A stretch of DNA of 64,000 bases from the NCBI GenBank assembly GCA_026874595.1, contig CM049306.1, forward strand, positions 83,912,142 to 83,976,141. The letters run 5' to 3'. This document shows, in pieces, positions 24,652 to 36,900 of this stretch (position 1 is the stretch's first letter; each line of letters begins with the position of its first letter). The notes under the pieces are model-generated. The model searched no databases and was not told where the DNA came from. It saw only the letters and a program-made list of their open reading frames with translations. The translations under genes and the position numbers were made by a program. This stretch comes from Sipunculus nudus. Lineage: Eukaryota > Annelida > Sipuncula > Golfingiida > Sipunculidae.

Positions 24652-25602
24652 CGATGGGTCATGACGCTCAGCTGATTGACTAGTTGGTATTGGCTATAGT
24701 GTGATACTAGATGCATTTATGTGTTTGGTACTGGTTGTCCTATAAGGCCACTGTACAGAAGCCTGTAATTTATCCAAAAGAGGTCATGGTGACCTTATTA
24801 CCCCTATGGAGGTAGATGATGGGTAGGGGTCACTAGGGGCCAAATTGTCAAGATTCAGCACCAGTGATGATAAAAAAGCCTAAAAATTCGAAAAAAATAC
24901 AGGTGGCGCCAACAGTGGGGGAACTGCTGAAACACTCCATGATCAACAGGCCTATACGTGAAAAGAATCATGTTGATTAATGCATTAGTTTTTTTTCAGA
25001 TATTGGAGCTTCTGTATCAATTTTTTAATTATTCGGGGGGGGGGGGGGTATTTACGGGCCCCGTAGTTCAGAGGATATGGGTAACAGAGACCTAATTTCA
25101 GGTTTTCAAGGGAATGTTTCATTGACCTCCCCGAATGTTAAGTTAAAAGCTTCTAGTTCCAACAGTTATGATTTGTGCTCTGTTAACGGACGGATGCTTC
25201 ATTTAAGGTTTCAAATAGAGATAAAAATGACATAAAAATTCGTAATAATTACAGGTGGCGTGACCAGTCTGCAAGAACTGATGAAACACTCCATGATCAA
25301 TATGCATGCAAAAAATCATGGCGATCAATGCATTATTTATTCAGATACTGGAGCTTTTGTATCAAATTTTTAATTATTCTTGGAGGTATACTTACGAGCT
25401 CCAAAGCTCGGAGGAAATGGGTAACAGAGACCTAATTTCAGCTAACTAACTTTTCATGGACCTCTGTGGATTTAAAGTGAAAAGTTACTAGGTCTGACGG
25501 TTACGATTTATGCCCTGTAACGGCCGGATGGACGGCCGGACGGAAGGACGACGGAAAAAGACCCATCGCTATAGCTCAGCTGACTTTTAGTCAGCTGTGC
25601 TA
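24652..25602 (-). mobile_element. Family A element (copy 2), inverted and short
   Basis: The reverse complement of the A ends is present: AACAAGTGACCGATGGGTCA, then ATGACGCTCAGCTGA at the left; CATCGCTATAGCTCAGCTGA at the right. It has two to three internal units, with CAGGTGGCGCC at 24900 and GTAACAGAGACCTAATTTCA repeated at 25079 and 25420. Much shorter than copy 1, as expected if unit number varies. Confidence 0.7.
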
Positions 25603-25849
25603 TATGCACGATTGTAGGTGGTGCAACGTTTGTGAGCCATCCTCTGTTTAAAAACAATTTTTGGAAACAACCCCGGATCGTAGGTCATGTAGACCATAAC
25701 CTTGACCTTCAGGGCAATCAATCCGCCCACTCTTGAAATATTTTATATAGTTTTCACCAGCAACGGATAAGTTCAAGATTATGGTCTCTCTCAGAGTCTG
25801 TTACAAAAATATGAATGTTCTATCAAAGGACACCATTAAATGGTCCAAG

Positions 25850-25852
<3 letters not shown>

Positions 25853-25911
<59 letters not shown>
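25853..25911. repeat. (AT)n microsatellite
   Basis: 59 bp of uninterrupted AT. Confidence 0.98.
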
Positions 25912-25913
<2 letters not shown>

Positions 25914-28140
25914 CCCAAAAAGGAATAAAAGCTTTATATGGTGTATGGGGCGCACCTAAACATATCAAGCGTATCTCAGCGATAATGTTAATGCAACCAT
26001 AGTCTTGCATTTTGTTTATATGGAATGTGCTGGCCCCTTTCTTCTTTATCTGTTTGCTACATTTTGGGCCCAGTCACACATACCTTTTTACACATAGCTG
26101 GGGGGGGGGGTTACTTCAATCTTTATCGTCCTAAACATACCTTGTGTGTCTAGATAGTCATATCTCAAAACAAAATAATCCGCAACAAAATAATCCGCAT
26201 TTAAAGAGACGCAGAACAAGTACGATGTTAGAAAACATTTCTCGCACGAGTCCTCCCCTCTGGGCGAACTGGCACATGACCACGTAGGACAATTTGCGAG
26301 TATTTAAGAGATGAATATTAAGCATGAGCATTCAGTAACTTAAAAATAATGACCTGCAATCTCAGAACATTTAAGGAAGTTATCATAATACTATTGCTGT
26401 GCTGATTCCATTGAGTGTTTAACTTAAGTGCACTTACATCGATCTTGTAGTTTACATCAGTAATACTTTGTTATATAAAGATGCGATGTGGGACCGAATA
26501 TGATATAAGTTAGTGATAATACCAGTAACACAGTGGTCACTCCGTACAGTGCATCACGACGTTTCTGTGCATAACCTAACCCTGGGCGACCTGTTGCGGT
26601 CACGAAAAAAAAAAAAAACTCGGCACACAACGGAAACCTCGCTGGTGTCGAGGGGGTGTCAAATTAGCGCCATTCAGGCCCTCTGACATAAGAGAGTCTA
26701 CGACCAGCGTACTGGCTGTCAGAGTGCCTTTATATACTTCAGCTTGGAACGCACTTTAAGGCTCTAAAACGATGCAAATATTTTTGTCATTTCTGACAAA
26801 TCCTCATGGCCAACAAATACGCTGTCACTTGACATAAACCAGACCAATCATTAGCTTATTATGTATACTTTCTAATAATACCTAACATGAGCAAGAAAAA
26901 TTCTGTTTTAACTTAGCATATTGATAAATCTTTTGTAAATAGGGACACAATTATATAAATTTTCACCAATATTCATATGATTATATTGATAAATAAATAT
27001 CTATATATTAATAGTGTAAGGCGATTTTTGTGATTTTCCGTATTTCCTCTAAATGCCACCATAGGGATAGCCGTTATTTTCGACATACATATGCTCCGGG
27101 TTTGTCCGAAGATATACCACCCACTTTTATTTGCAATATTTGCGAATGGTATGCATAATTAATAATTTTAATATTTACTTCCCTGCGGGCGCCTCTTTTC
27201 TTCATGTCTTCGGGCCCGGAAACACTATGGCCATATAGAGTGTGTGATGGCGGGACAGAGTTTTACTCCGGGGGCACTGTCTGAGGTTATTGTACATTTC
27301 GCTGTCACCAGCCCGAAATAGTCCCCATCGGCGATCCCTTCCAAAAAGGGGGATCTTTGAAAGAATTATTTAACAGGCCTTCCTGCGACCGAGGGATCGT
27401 ACGAAGAGGGCTCCTTCCTGCGACTCCCTAATGTGACCTGATATGCAAGAGTGCACATCTACCGGGTCGCAGGAATCCGTGATGGTTATACAGTCGCACA
27501 TCGTCGCACGGAGTCTAGGGCCTTGCATGCGATTGAGGTCCTCGACAAATATTCACCAACACATGTTTGCCTACTAAGTATCAGATGTAAAGAAATACAT
27601 GTTAACCAAATCAACGTCGTGGTTAGTACAGTGTGATGTGTACCACGTAAGTTGTGAACACATAATATCGACTTAAAATGTTTTGAAAATCGAGATTTTT
27701 CATTACTTCAGTTACAAATCTAAAATTCCTGTAAAAAATGTAAATTTAATACTTTAGTCCTGGTATTTGTTTCTTTAACATGCATGTGCCATCTCATTTT
27801 CAATAATGTTTATGTAATACTTTTTTTTTTTAACTTTTTATTCTTTCATTCAGCATGCATGCTTATTGCGTATGTGTCATGGCTATCATTGTTACTATTT
27901 ACACAAATAAAACTGGTATTTATGCATTTCTTCTGAGGTGTATTCCATGTACGGGTTCTTTTGTATGTTTATGTGATATTGTTGTGATATCAGTTTGTTA
28001 TGTCACATGGTATATGTGTAGGTTACTATTTGTCAAAGACCTCGACCACATGTAAGGCACTGACTTGGGGCGATCGTGTGCGACTGTACGTTGTTCCGAA
28101 ACATGTTCCGAAGGTTGTTCCGAAAGATTTTTATCCACAA
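25912..28140. other. Intergenic; no gene recognised
   Basis: Contains poly-G at 26101 and poly-A at 26607. A 120-bp stretch after the AT repeat (phrase ATCTCAGCGATAATGTTAAT near 25974) is related to the stretch near 28430 (ATCTCAAGGATAATGTAGAT). At 27000 there is a weak relative of the 28150 repeat. No convincing exon. Confidence 0.45.
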
Positions 28141-28480
28141 CACCACACATATAATGGATCTATATATTAATAGCGTTACGCGATTTGCTTGATTTTCTGT
28201 TCTTCGGATTTCCGGTGGATTTCCGATACCACCGTACGTATAATCGTGTTTGTCCAAAACCGTGCGTAGGACGGGTTATTGCTAGTATAAATGCCGGGTT
28301 CCTTCACTCCTACAGACTACCGAACGCCTTCATCCGAATCATGGAGAGTGCCTTGATTAGTTATAAAAACTATTTGTACAATCCATGTAAAATAAATATA
28401 TATATATATGTGACATCTAAATTACCAAGTGCATCTCAAGGATAATGTAGATGCAACTTTAGTTCACAAGTCTGTTCGTT
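28141..28480. repeat. Dispersed repeat sharing blocks with 26995-27120 and 25912-26030
   Basis: Starts with ATCTATATATTAATAGCGTT, close to CTATATATTAATAGTGTAAG at 27000. Later it matches the block after the AT microsatellite at 25912, again just after an AT run. Two block types in both places suggest one dispersed repeat family. Ends were not defined. Confidence 0.45.
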
Positions 28481-29700
28481 TGAATTGTTGGTAATTTCTT
28501 CTTTATACCAGCCTTTCACATTTAGACTGAATTGTGGGATGTTCCCAAAACAAGTATTGCATCAATTTTTTCGGCCCATATTCCCAAGTTCATTCATGCA
28601 TAAGTGACTGTATATATGTGAATATTCCTAGATGAGGTCCCTGAATCCGGATCATGTGTTGAATCCACACCAAATATAAACTATTCCTCAATGGCTCATT
28701 CCCGAAATGCCCAGAAAATTTCATGAGATTCCATTCATAACTGAGTTATGTAGTGGACAAATACCTGTACACACAAACACACACACAAACACACACACGA
28801 TGGGGATGAAGGCGTACCCTCCTGGAGGAGGAAATCGAACATACAACTGCTTACCAAAGTACCGCTCTGTATATTAATACTGAATTTTTACAACGGAAAG
28901 AAGCACCGGCTAAGGAAACAATCAGGTAACATATGCACTACTGATCCCAGAAAGGAATTTCATACCAATTGAATTGCATAGAAAATGTTTGTAATATGAT
29001 TGGCTGCTCAACGCCCTCTTTTTCTAAGAATGAACTCGCTCCTCGATATACATATATATTACGGATGTCGGGCAGGTCTATTTTTACAGAGGGGGAGTAG
29101 CTCCTACCAGTGCTATATGTATGTTTTTGTCACAGGCGGGTGCGCAAGGTCACGTGAAAGTAAATCATTGGAGCCCTCAATCTCGTTGGATGTGAACGAA
29201 GCACACTAGTGAAATTCCCAGACGAAGTCTTAAAGTACTGGTGCTGACATGCAGGGGCGTATCCAGTCGGGTGCCCCCCCCCCAATCCATCCGACTATGC
29301 TTGTAAAATTGAGAGAAAACATTCGAGGCAGTAATTTCCATAAAAGTAGATATAAAAATATAAAAATAGCAGTATAGCATTCATGTTTTCTTCATGTTTC
29401 ATCACTGAACACTTTCATATGCAGGTCACAAACTTTTGTTCTTGTTTTCAGTTTTTATAATGGTACAAGGGTATTAAAGAAGCTGATTCTTTATTATACA
29501 CACACACACATATGAACATTTATATAAACATATATATACACTCCTTGGCCAGCGGATATGCTTAAAGTAAAATAAAAACGCTCCATTTTAAATAAACAAA
29601 AAAGGTCAAAGCCATGCGTGGGGAGTACACGTGTCACGACGAGCTTCGGCTTAAATCTAAGAAAAAATTAATTAAAGGCTTCTTTCTTCAGCAGACACCA
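28481..29700. other. Intergenic, small repeats only
   Basis: Short CA-rich runs at 28770 and 29500. CAGGGGCGTATCCAG followed by poly-C at 29252 looks like a transposon end but I found no partner. No gene recognised. Confidence 0.45.
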
Positions 29701-29710
29701 GTAGCTGATC

Positions 29711-30180
29711 ATGGGAAAGACAAATAGAAGTGCATCTCAGAAATTTATGGACACTTACCTGTACAAAAAAGCGGGAAACGATGAGAAAAGTGAACAAATA
29801 GAGAGCGGTGCTCGAAGAGCCGTGGCATGGCGGCCGCATCTGAACAAGACCATGAACCAGGTCAAGTGACATGAACTAAGACATTTACTTTCAAAATTCG
29901 GAAATGAAAAGGAGAACCCAACAGCCTTTGAAGAATGTAAATATGCTTTGAGGTGAGAAATGAAAGTACTTGAAGGTCAGGTGATTGTTATAAAGACTCA
30001 GACGCATAATCATAGGACCCAGATATAGAACTTGAAAAAAAATGTAAAGTTTATACAGAACAAATACGACACATACTGTCAAGAGATGCTAAGAATGGAC
30101 GATGAGAACCAGCAACTTGGACGGGAAAATGTGTGCTTATTGCGTGAGATAATTAACTCACAGAAAAACTTGATAAGTTA
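29711..30180 (+). pseudogene. Degenerate coiled-coil-like open frame
   Basis: From ATG at 29711 the frame reads MGKTNRSASQKFMDTYLYKK, runs to a stop near 29868, and is followed by interrupted stretches such as MLRMDDENQQLGRENVCLLRE (split by stops and frame changes). The composition is Lys/Glu/Gln-rich and helix-like, as in the first ORF of some retroelements. I do not recognise a family. It could be a decayed mobile-element ORF or chance. Confidence 0.3.
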
Positions 30181-30206
30181 GGCAAAAAAAACATAAATAT
30201 ATAAAA

Positions 30207-30457
30207 GGTATGGTTCTTAGGCACCGCCTGCATCAATGTTACCCCCCAACACCAAATATTTTATTTTGATTTGATCTTTCAAAAAGATTAAATAATATGA
30301 GTTATGTAGTGCCTTTGCCTGTTTTAGCAAAAAAAACTGTTATTTCCATGCTTTTCCTTGATCATTTGACATGTTTATCGAAACATACAAAAAAGGTAAA
30401 AAATAAAATACCGCCCGCCTACACTGGTTTATGAAAAAAGTACCTGAGAACCATATC
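30207..30457. mobile_element. MITE candidate with 18-bp terminal inverted repeats
   Basis: Left end GGTATGGTTCTTAGGCAC; right end GTACCTGAGAACCATATC, whose reverse complement matches the left at 14 of 18 positions. It is about 250 bp, non-coding, and set between an A-run and a T-run. No clear target duplication. Confidence 0.55.
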
Positions 30458-31078
30458 TTTTTTTATTTTGGCTTTTGAGAAAACTTTGTCAGGCAGGATG
30501 CTAAATATTGAGCGCTTTACCAGAAAGTTTAACCTCACTATTGTAGGGGTGACTGAAAATAATAAAGAAATAATAATGGTGGTTATAATTTACTGTTTCA
30601 TTAACAGGAAACGAATTAAGCATAGTGAAATAAGAATATATTTTGGAGCGATTTTACAATAGGCGCGACAATCTGGTTCAATAAAGTCTAAATAGGGCGA
30701 GGCTAGAGAAAAATAAGCCAATATTAGCAATATATGTATCACATAAGATAAAAGAGAACCTATTAACATTATTAAAAACCAGTATAAAGCACCAGGCGTT
30801 CCTAAGTTAAGAGTAACGTTAAAGCACACGCTCACCAGAGAAAATGTTTTAGAGCCAGAAGTTTTAATAACGGACCCACAACCATAATGACAGAACAAGT
30901 TGTAGTGGCGTGCTCCCACGGTCACCGGTAAGAGCGAGTTTTCCCGCAAATACCTGCTCCATTGTCATGCAAGATCTAGCAAGGCAAAATCAGAAGGGGG
31001 AACTCATGTCATGGAAAGAGAAAAAAAAATGAGGCAATCCCCAAGGGGGAACGTAGGGGGGGGGGGGGTCGACCCGTG

Positions 31079-31080
<2 letters not shown>

Positions 31081-31121
<41 letters not shown>
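31081..31121. repeat. (AT)n microsatellite
   Basis: 41 bp of AT directly after a poly-G run at 31057. Confidence 0.97.
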
Positions 31122-31124
<3 letters not shown>

Positions 31125-32212
31125 CACTTCGACACATCCGGAGTTCGAGACAACCGATGTTCATTATATTCAGCCTTAATTATTATTGATAATACTGTTC
31201 ATGTATAGGGCCTAAATTATGTAGTTTCATTAAATGTTTGCTGAAAGGACAACACAAATTTTATAATAAAATTATTTATTAATAATAAAAAAGCACATAA
31301 GTACCACCAAAAATAGGATTAGGTCAATTCAAAAAGTGAAATAGGAGCACGTGCATGTATTTAAGCACACAAAACATCAAATGCAATATGTGTCTTGGTC
31401 ATGCCACAACGTTCAACCTCAAGCAGTGCTTCGTACTTCAGCTCAAAGCATAGTCTTCACATCAAACTTACGTTGAGCAGGCCGCGACCCGATAGCAAAC
31501 AGGACACGTACAATATAAAATTGAAGCAGTAAAGCAGTTTAACGTATTCTGTGGTATAATTAAGAGTCAGTATGAAAGATCTCCATCTTCTTCCCTTTAT
31601 ATAAAGTTCTGTATGGTTATCTGAGACCCATCAAAGATAAGGATTCAATTGTGATTGGTTTATTAATAACTTCTCATTTCAAATTAATGCTTTGTCGGCG
31701 AGAGAAAAAAAGCATGATCATGTGTGAGTAATTGGCCAAGCAGGCAAACAACGAACCAAGTTTGTAAACCATCGCGCTTGATGAGTTTTGTCGGTATTAA
31801 TTATGTAATGGGTCTTAATGGCCATAGGTATGATTGATGGACCGTGCAGAACTGTTACCCAGATATTAAAGCGGCATGACCTCGAGTCGAGTGACAGAGC
31901 CATCGCGCTTGATAAGTAAGGGCCATGCCGGTATTAATTACGTATAACTAGTCATCACCGCCTAATCATGATTGACGGTCCGCGCACAACTGTTATCCAA
32001 ACATTCAAGCGATATGACTTTGAGTTAAGTGATAGAAATACTAGCTGGGGACCTATAAAACACTTCGACACATAAGGTTTTTCGATACATAGTTCGACAC
32101 AAAAAGAGTTTAATTAGTTAGGTTTTAACTGTTTCTTGCAGGGAATTCACATTCGACTTCGACACATGCGGGAATTTCCACTTAACCGAGTTCGACATAA
32201 CGAGATTTCACT
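31122..32212. mobile_element. Possible pogo-like DNA transposon relic between two AT microsatellites
   Basis: The right edge reads GAGTTCGACATAACGAGATT then TCACTGTA, whose reverse complement (TACAGTGAAATCTCGTTATG) resembles the ends of pogo/Tigger elements. The left edge, TTTCACTTCGACACATCCGG, then AGTTCGAGACAACCG, matches the right region in direct rather than inverted orientation, so the element is rearranged or the left end is missing. Two imperfect tandem copies of about 130 bp lie at about 31765-31900 and 31901-32035 (ATCGCGCTTGAT, GGTATTAATTA, GATTGA.GG.CCG.GCA). No transposase frame. Confidence 0.35.
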
Positions 32213-32215
32213 GTA

Positions 32216-32270
<55 letters not shown>
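32213..32270. repeat. (AT)n microsatellite
   Basis: 58 bp of TA with one G interruption at 32221. Confidence 0.97.
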
Positions 32271-32275
<5 letters not shown>

Positions 32276-33887
32276 TTCCTAAATTTTTTAGGGACATAAA
32301 CAGAAGCAATTCAAAAGTTTCCCAGCAAAACCATCCTATAGCACACAGTCTTGTCACCTCCCGTTCGGCTGTCTAACACTTTATTATGGTTTTGCGTTGT
32401 GAGTAAACACAGTTTACGTGTGTCTGCTTACCATAACAAGGCCGCGTCAGAGGAGGTCCGATTTTGCGCATACTCGACTGATTCAAAACAAGGACTTGCC
32501 CAGAATATTCCAAACATGGACCTGCATGTCCTCTGATATATGTTTGCTTGGTGGACATTACGATCCAACGGCCGGATGTAGATTTATTTTAGAACCTCTC
32601 TTAACCGATTTGTGCGATAGGTCCAGGGGCCTCAGCTGAATTGACACGCCCAGCACAGTGAGATATCGTGTATTAGGTCCCTAAGTCACAACAGCATGCG
32701 ATGTTTCAGCCAGCGGGAACATGTATTACATTTTTTATCTAGTCAGTCAGGACATCTTTTGATCGACAGGTGTTGTGGCCGGTCAATGCACGCGCTGTGT
32801 TTATATTGACACCTACGATCGCGCCCGATCCACTATTTTTAACACTTGTATACAGGAGTAAACCAACGGTTTCTTTGCATTTAATTTTGCAATTACCAAT
32901 TTATTTCAAAGAGAAGACGAAATTTTCATGTTAATTCAACATGAGTTATAGATGATTAGGCCCCTTTAATGTTACATGCACATGTTGGCTTGACAAAGTG
33001 ACATGGCTGTATTTCTTAGCCACCTTTTATATTTATCCTCACACACAATGGCGGGCCTTTCAAATTATATCTATTGGAGTTTCAGAACTCTGATCAAAGA
33101 GCCTTGTACAATGTGGATCAGAGTGATTCAAGGTTAGGCTTACTATGGAACCCCCGTACAAACATAACTTCCACTAATGTAGTGATGTAAGGTGTAAGGT
33201 TGTAAGGTGTACAGTACAAATGTTAGAATTTTCCATTGTTCAGTTAAAACCATTCCATCCATTCTCGATATCTAATTACAAACGTTTCAGTGTTTTCTTT
33301 TCAATAAAAATCTGTAATTGCCCGGTGTCCACATAGCGGCCATGAACATACACAGCACTTTTCAAGATCTATATTGATTGTGTTTAATTATGTAAAGGTT
33401 CAAGAATGTGTACACATATTTCAGGCCCAAACATATTAATGTAGAATCCTGGTGTTGACCAGGCCCGAGGACTACCACACCTGCGGGCCCTGGTTTTGTA
33501 ATCGTCCCCATTGCAGGGTCGTACCCCCGTTAGGCTCACTCAATTGTGAATGAAACATGAGCCTGGGACACGACCTTCTAGTCATTTATATATGTGAACC
33601 TACAACGTGTGTGTCTGGCACACAGCTTCACCTCATGACATTTTTATGTTTTTCTTCCAAGTAATGCACTTCAAGCTCCTTTCTTTTCCTTTTTATAGCT
33701 CCTCCGCTAAAAAAATAAACGTTTTTGTTTGGAACCTATTAAACACCAGGTATTTTTCTTTGCAAACGACCGCATGGTTTACGGAGTAAGAAATTTACGT
33801 GTTTGCCCACTGGTGAGCAAGCTGTATGCGGATTTATTGCTTAGATATTTTTGAAAGGCAATTTCAAGCTTTCAATTTTCATTTCAG
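32271..33887. other. Upstream flank of the choline transporter gene
   Basis: No coding exon recognised. Promoter and 5' UTR exons probably lie here or further left, but I cannot place them. A GC-richer patch at 33455-33560 is unassigned. Confidence 0.4.
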
Positions 33888-33954
33888 TCACCAGTTAGAA
33901 GAATAACAAACATTCATCCAATATGAACAACACAACGGACATCCCGGGCACCGG
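33888..33954 (+). CDS. SLC5A7: SLC5A7 exon 1 (start codon; 5' UTR part 33888-33922)
   Basis: A TTTCAG acceptor-like site ends at 33887, so an upstream non-coding exon may exist. Coding starts at 33923 and gives [11 protein letters not shown], the last codon being finished by exon 2. The donor GTAAGT is perfect. The N-terminus is about 15 residues longer than in human CHT1. This is the least certain exon of the gene. Confidence 0.7.
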
Positions 33955-36900
33955 GTAAGTTGAATTATTTCCGTAATATCAGATCATTAGTCCGTTTTCA
34001 CCAGTTAAGGAGTGACCGTTTTTACATATTTATCACCGTAATTCAATGAAGTATGTATATCCACGTGTTCGGCACCGCATTGTGTTAACAAGAACAAAAC
34101 TAGACGACCATATGTCGAGCGTTTGCCGGAAATCGAAATATAACAAGAAGACAGGGGGAACAAGTGAAAATAGTAATTTGAATGAGCAATGTCCCGGGAG
34201 AGCAGAAAGAATAACACATCTATGTATTTACGCAAATATTAAAAAGTCGCGGACGAATGGACAGACAGACAGGAAGAACAAATTCCTTTTTCCCCCTTTT
34301 AACTGTATGGTTTCCAGGAGCACTGCTAAAACAATGTGGACTCCAGAATTACATACGACAGACCAAAGACCAAGCAGGAAGAAGTTGACAACAACAGACG
34401 AACAGACAGACATACTGACAGACTGACACAACCTGGGTGACAGATGACCAGACCTCATAATGGGGAAGGCATAGACAAATAAAATGAGCTATAGTCGGTG
34501 TGGATAGGACAATATTTGAGGAAGTTATGAGCGAAATAAAATGTTTTGGGTTTTCCGGTGACCATGACCTTTGGCCTGTCTCAATTCAAAACGAGAGACT
34601 TGTAGGGGTTTTATTTGTGTCTCAATTATATAATTTTCAGAGCGATTGCTCGAGAATTGTGGCCTATAGACTGCAAAAAGTGAAATCTCGTAATATCTCG
34701 TTTGACGAGAAACGGTCGAAATTTCGCGAGATTTTGTAAAAAGTCGTGAAAAACATACCCAATGCTACCTGAAGCAAAAAGACAGACATCTCTACATTTA
34801 AAGAGACAAAGTTAGAAAAATGAGACCCCATATTTTGAAATGTCATGAATTTTCTCTAAAAATGCGTAACCATTGTTGCGCAGATTGTAACAGCTAGACA
34901 TCACAAGAACGGCCATGGAAGGACGAGTAACATGAGCTACAGTTCATAAAGCTATGATAATTTCGACGAATATATGAAGAAAAAATGTTTTTGTGTTTTT
35001 ATGACCTTGACCTTTAAACTATTGACACTAAAAGACATCTGACCCCTAGAAACTTAGGAGTTCTGTCCTCAGTATAAATTTCAAAGAGATGCTAAACATT
35101 TCTGGCTTGTGGAATGCCATATTTGAGATATGCAGGCAAGCAGGCAGGCGAATTTGACAACTGACAATCAGACGGACATACTGCTCACGGACATGTCTGA
35201 GATGTGAGGTTACTAAACCATCTGATGGACAAAGCATAGACAAAATATGCTATAATTTATATAGATAGGCCTGATTTTGATGAAGATATAAAGAAAAAAC
35301 GATTTTGTGGATTTTTATGTCCATAAAATTGACCTTTGTCCTATTGACACTTAAAGACATCAGACTTTTAGAACTTCACGTGTTCTGTCAACAGTATAAC
35401 ATTCAGAAGGCTTGCCTAATGCCTAACTGACCTTTGATCTTTATTGACCAAAAGCGAGAGGAATCAAGGGCTTTTGGTTATCTATTTTGCAAGTTTCAGA
35501 TCGATTGCAACAAAATTGTGACAGGTAGAATGGGGACGAACAAACATACAAAAACACAAACTAGACCACCAGAGGTCGAGTGCTTACCGGAAATGATGTA
35601 AAGTAGTCAAATGAATGAGCAATACCAAAAAGGAAGAAAAAAAGCCAATATTAACAAAGTTATGAAGAAAATAAGATTTCGATATTTTTGATGACATTGT
35701 TTTTCACTTTTGACCTTTTTAGACAATTCACAAAGAACTTCCAGAATTCTTTATGACATACGATACATGTAAGTGACAATGTGAATCCAGCAAAACTGAG
35801 GCCAGTAGAATGTTATATGGAGACGCATGAACCAGCAAGCAGCCGATTTTGAGGACAGCTGACAAACAGACAGACATACTGACAAAGTGACCAAGAGGGG
35901 AAGACATTTGACAAGATCAGGTCATGAAGAAGACAAAGAGGAAGAAAAAGAGTCAGGGTTTGTGAATATAGGACCAATATTGGCAAAGTTTTGAGGAAAA
36001 TAACATTTTGATGTATTTTGATGACTTTGACCTTGACCTTTGACCTATTCAAATAATATACATAGGACTTCCAGAAATCATTCCTGTTTACAATATGTGT
36101 AAGTTACAATATGATTCGTGTAGAACTGTTGGCTGTAGAATGCTATATATAAGACGCAATAACCAGCAAACAGGCGAAATTGAGGACAACTGAAAAACAG
36201 ACAGGCATACTCACAAAGCGACACAAAGTGGAGGGCAAGTGACTTGATCAGGTTAAAAAGACCCAAAGCAAGAAAATATACTATATATATTTGAGGTTGA
36301 TAGTTTTGGAGATATGGCCTAAAAACGATATGTTGTGGCGGTTCTAGTGCAGCGCCCCCTAGCGGCAAAATCCCGAAAATGAAAAATCACTTTCTAGATA
36401 TTAGTGTAAGAAATAAGATGTACCAGTTGCAAAAGGATTCCTGTAGATTCCTAACTGCAAGACACAAGAACCCGCAAACAGGCGAAATTGAGGACAACTG
36501 ACAAATAGACAGACATACTGACAAAGTGACCCTAGATTGTGACCAGTCAAATAGACCAGAATATTAAGAAAATCCAAAAGAACAAAATGAGCTATAGTTT
36601 ATGCAGGTAAGGTTTATATTTTTGGAGATATGGCCAAACAATGATATTTTGCAGTGTTTGCGTCTAGCGCCCCTAGCGGCCGTATTAAAAAAAATGGAAA
36701 AAAGATGCATTTTGAGATATTAGTGTAAGACTTACGATATTTCAGTTTCAAAAAGATTCCTGCAAAACTGTGGCCTTAAGGGCAAGATGAATGAAATTTC
36801 GCAAAATCTCGTTAGACGAGATATCGCACGAGATATTGCGAGACATGTAACACAATCACGTAAAACTAAGTGAACTCAACCTGACGCAAAAAACTAGACC

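Noticed and set aside
29252..29285. CAGGGGCGTATCCAG plus poly-C as a transposon terminus
   Set aside because: I could not find the matching second end or a target duplication, so no element is claimed.
30590..30949. Hydrophobic 119-residue frame on the - strand
   Set aside because: It could suggest a membrane protein, but no family motif, no splice context and AT-rich sequence favour chance.
34046..34458. 126-residue frame with charged residues in SLC5A7 intron 1
   Set aside because: Lies in the family G repeat, and the Thr/Asp/Arg pattern follows ACAGACAG-type repeats.
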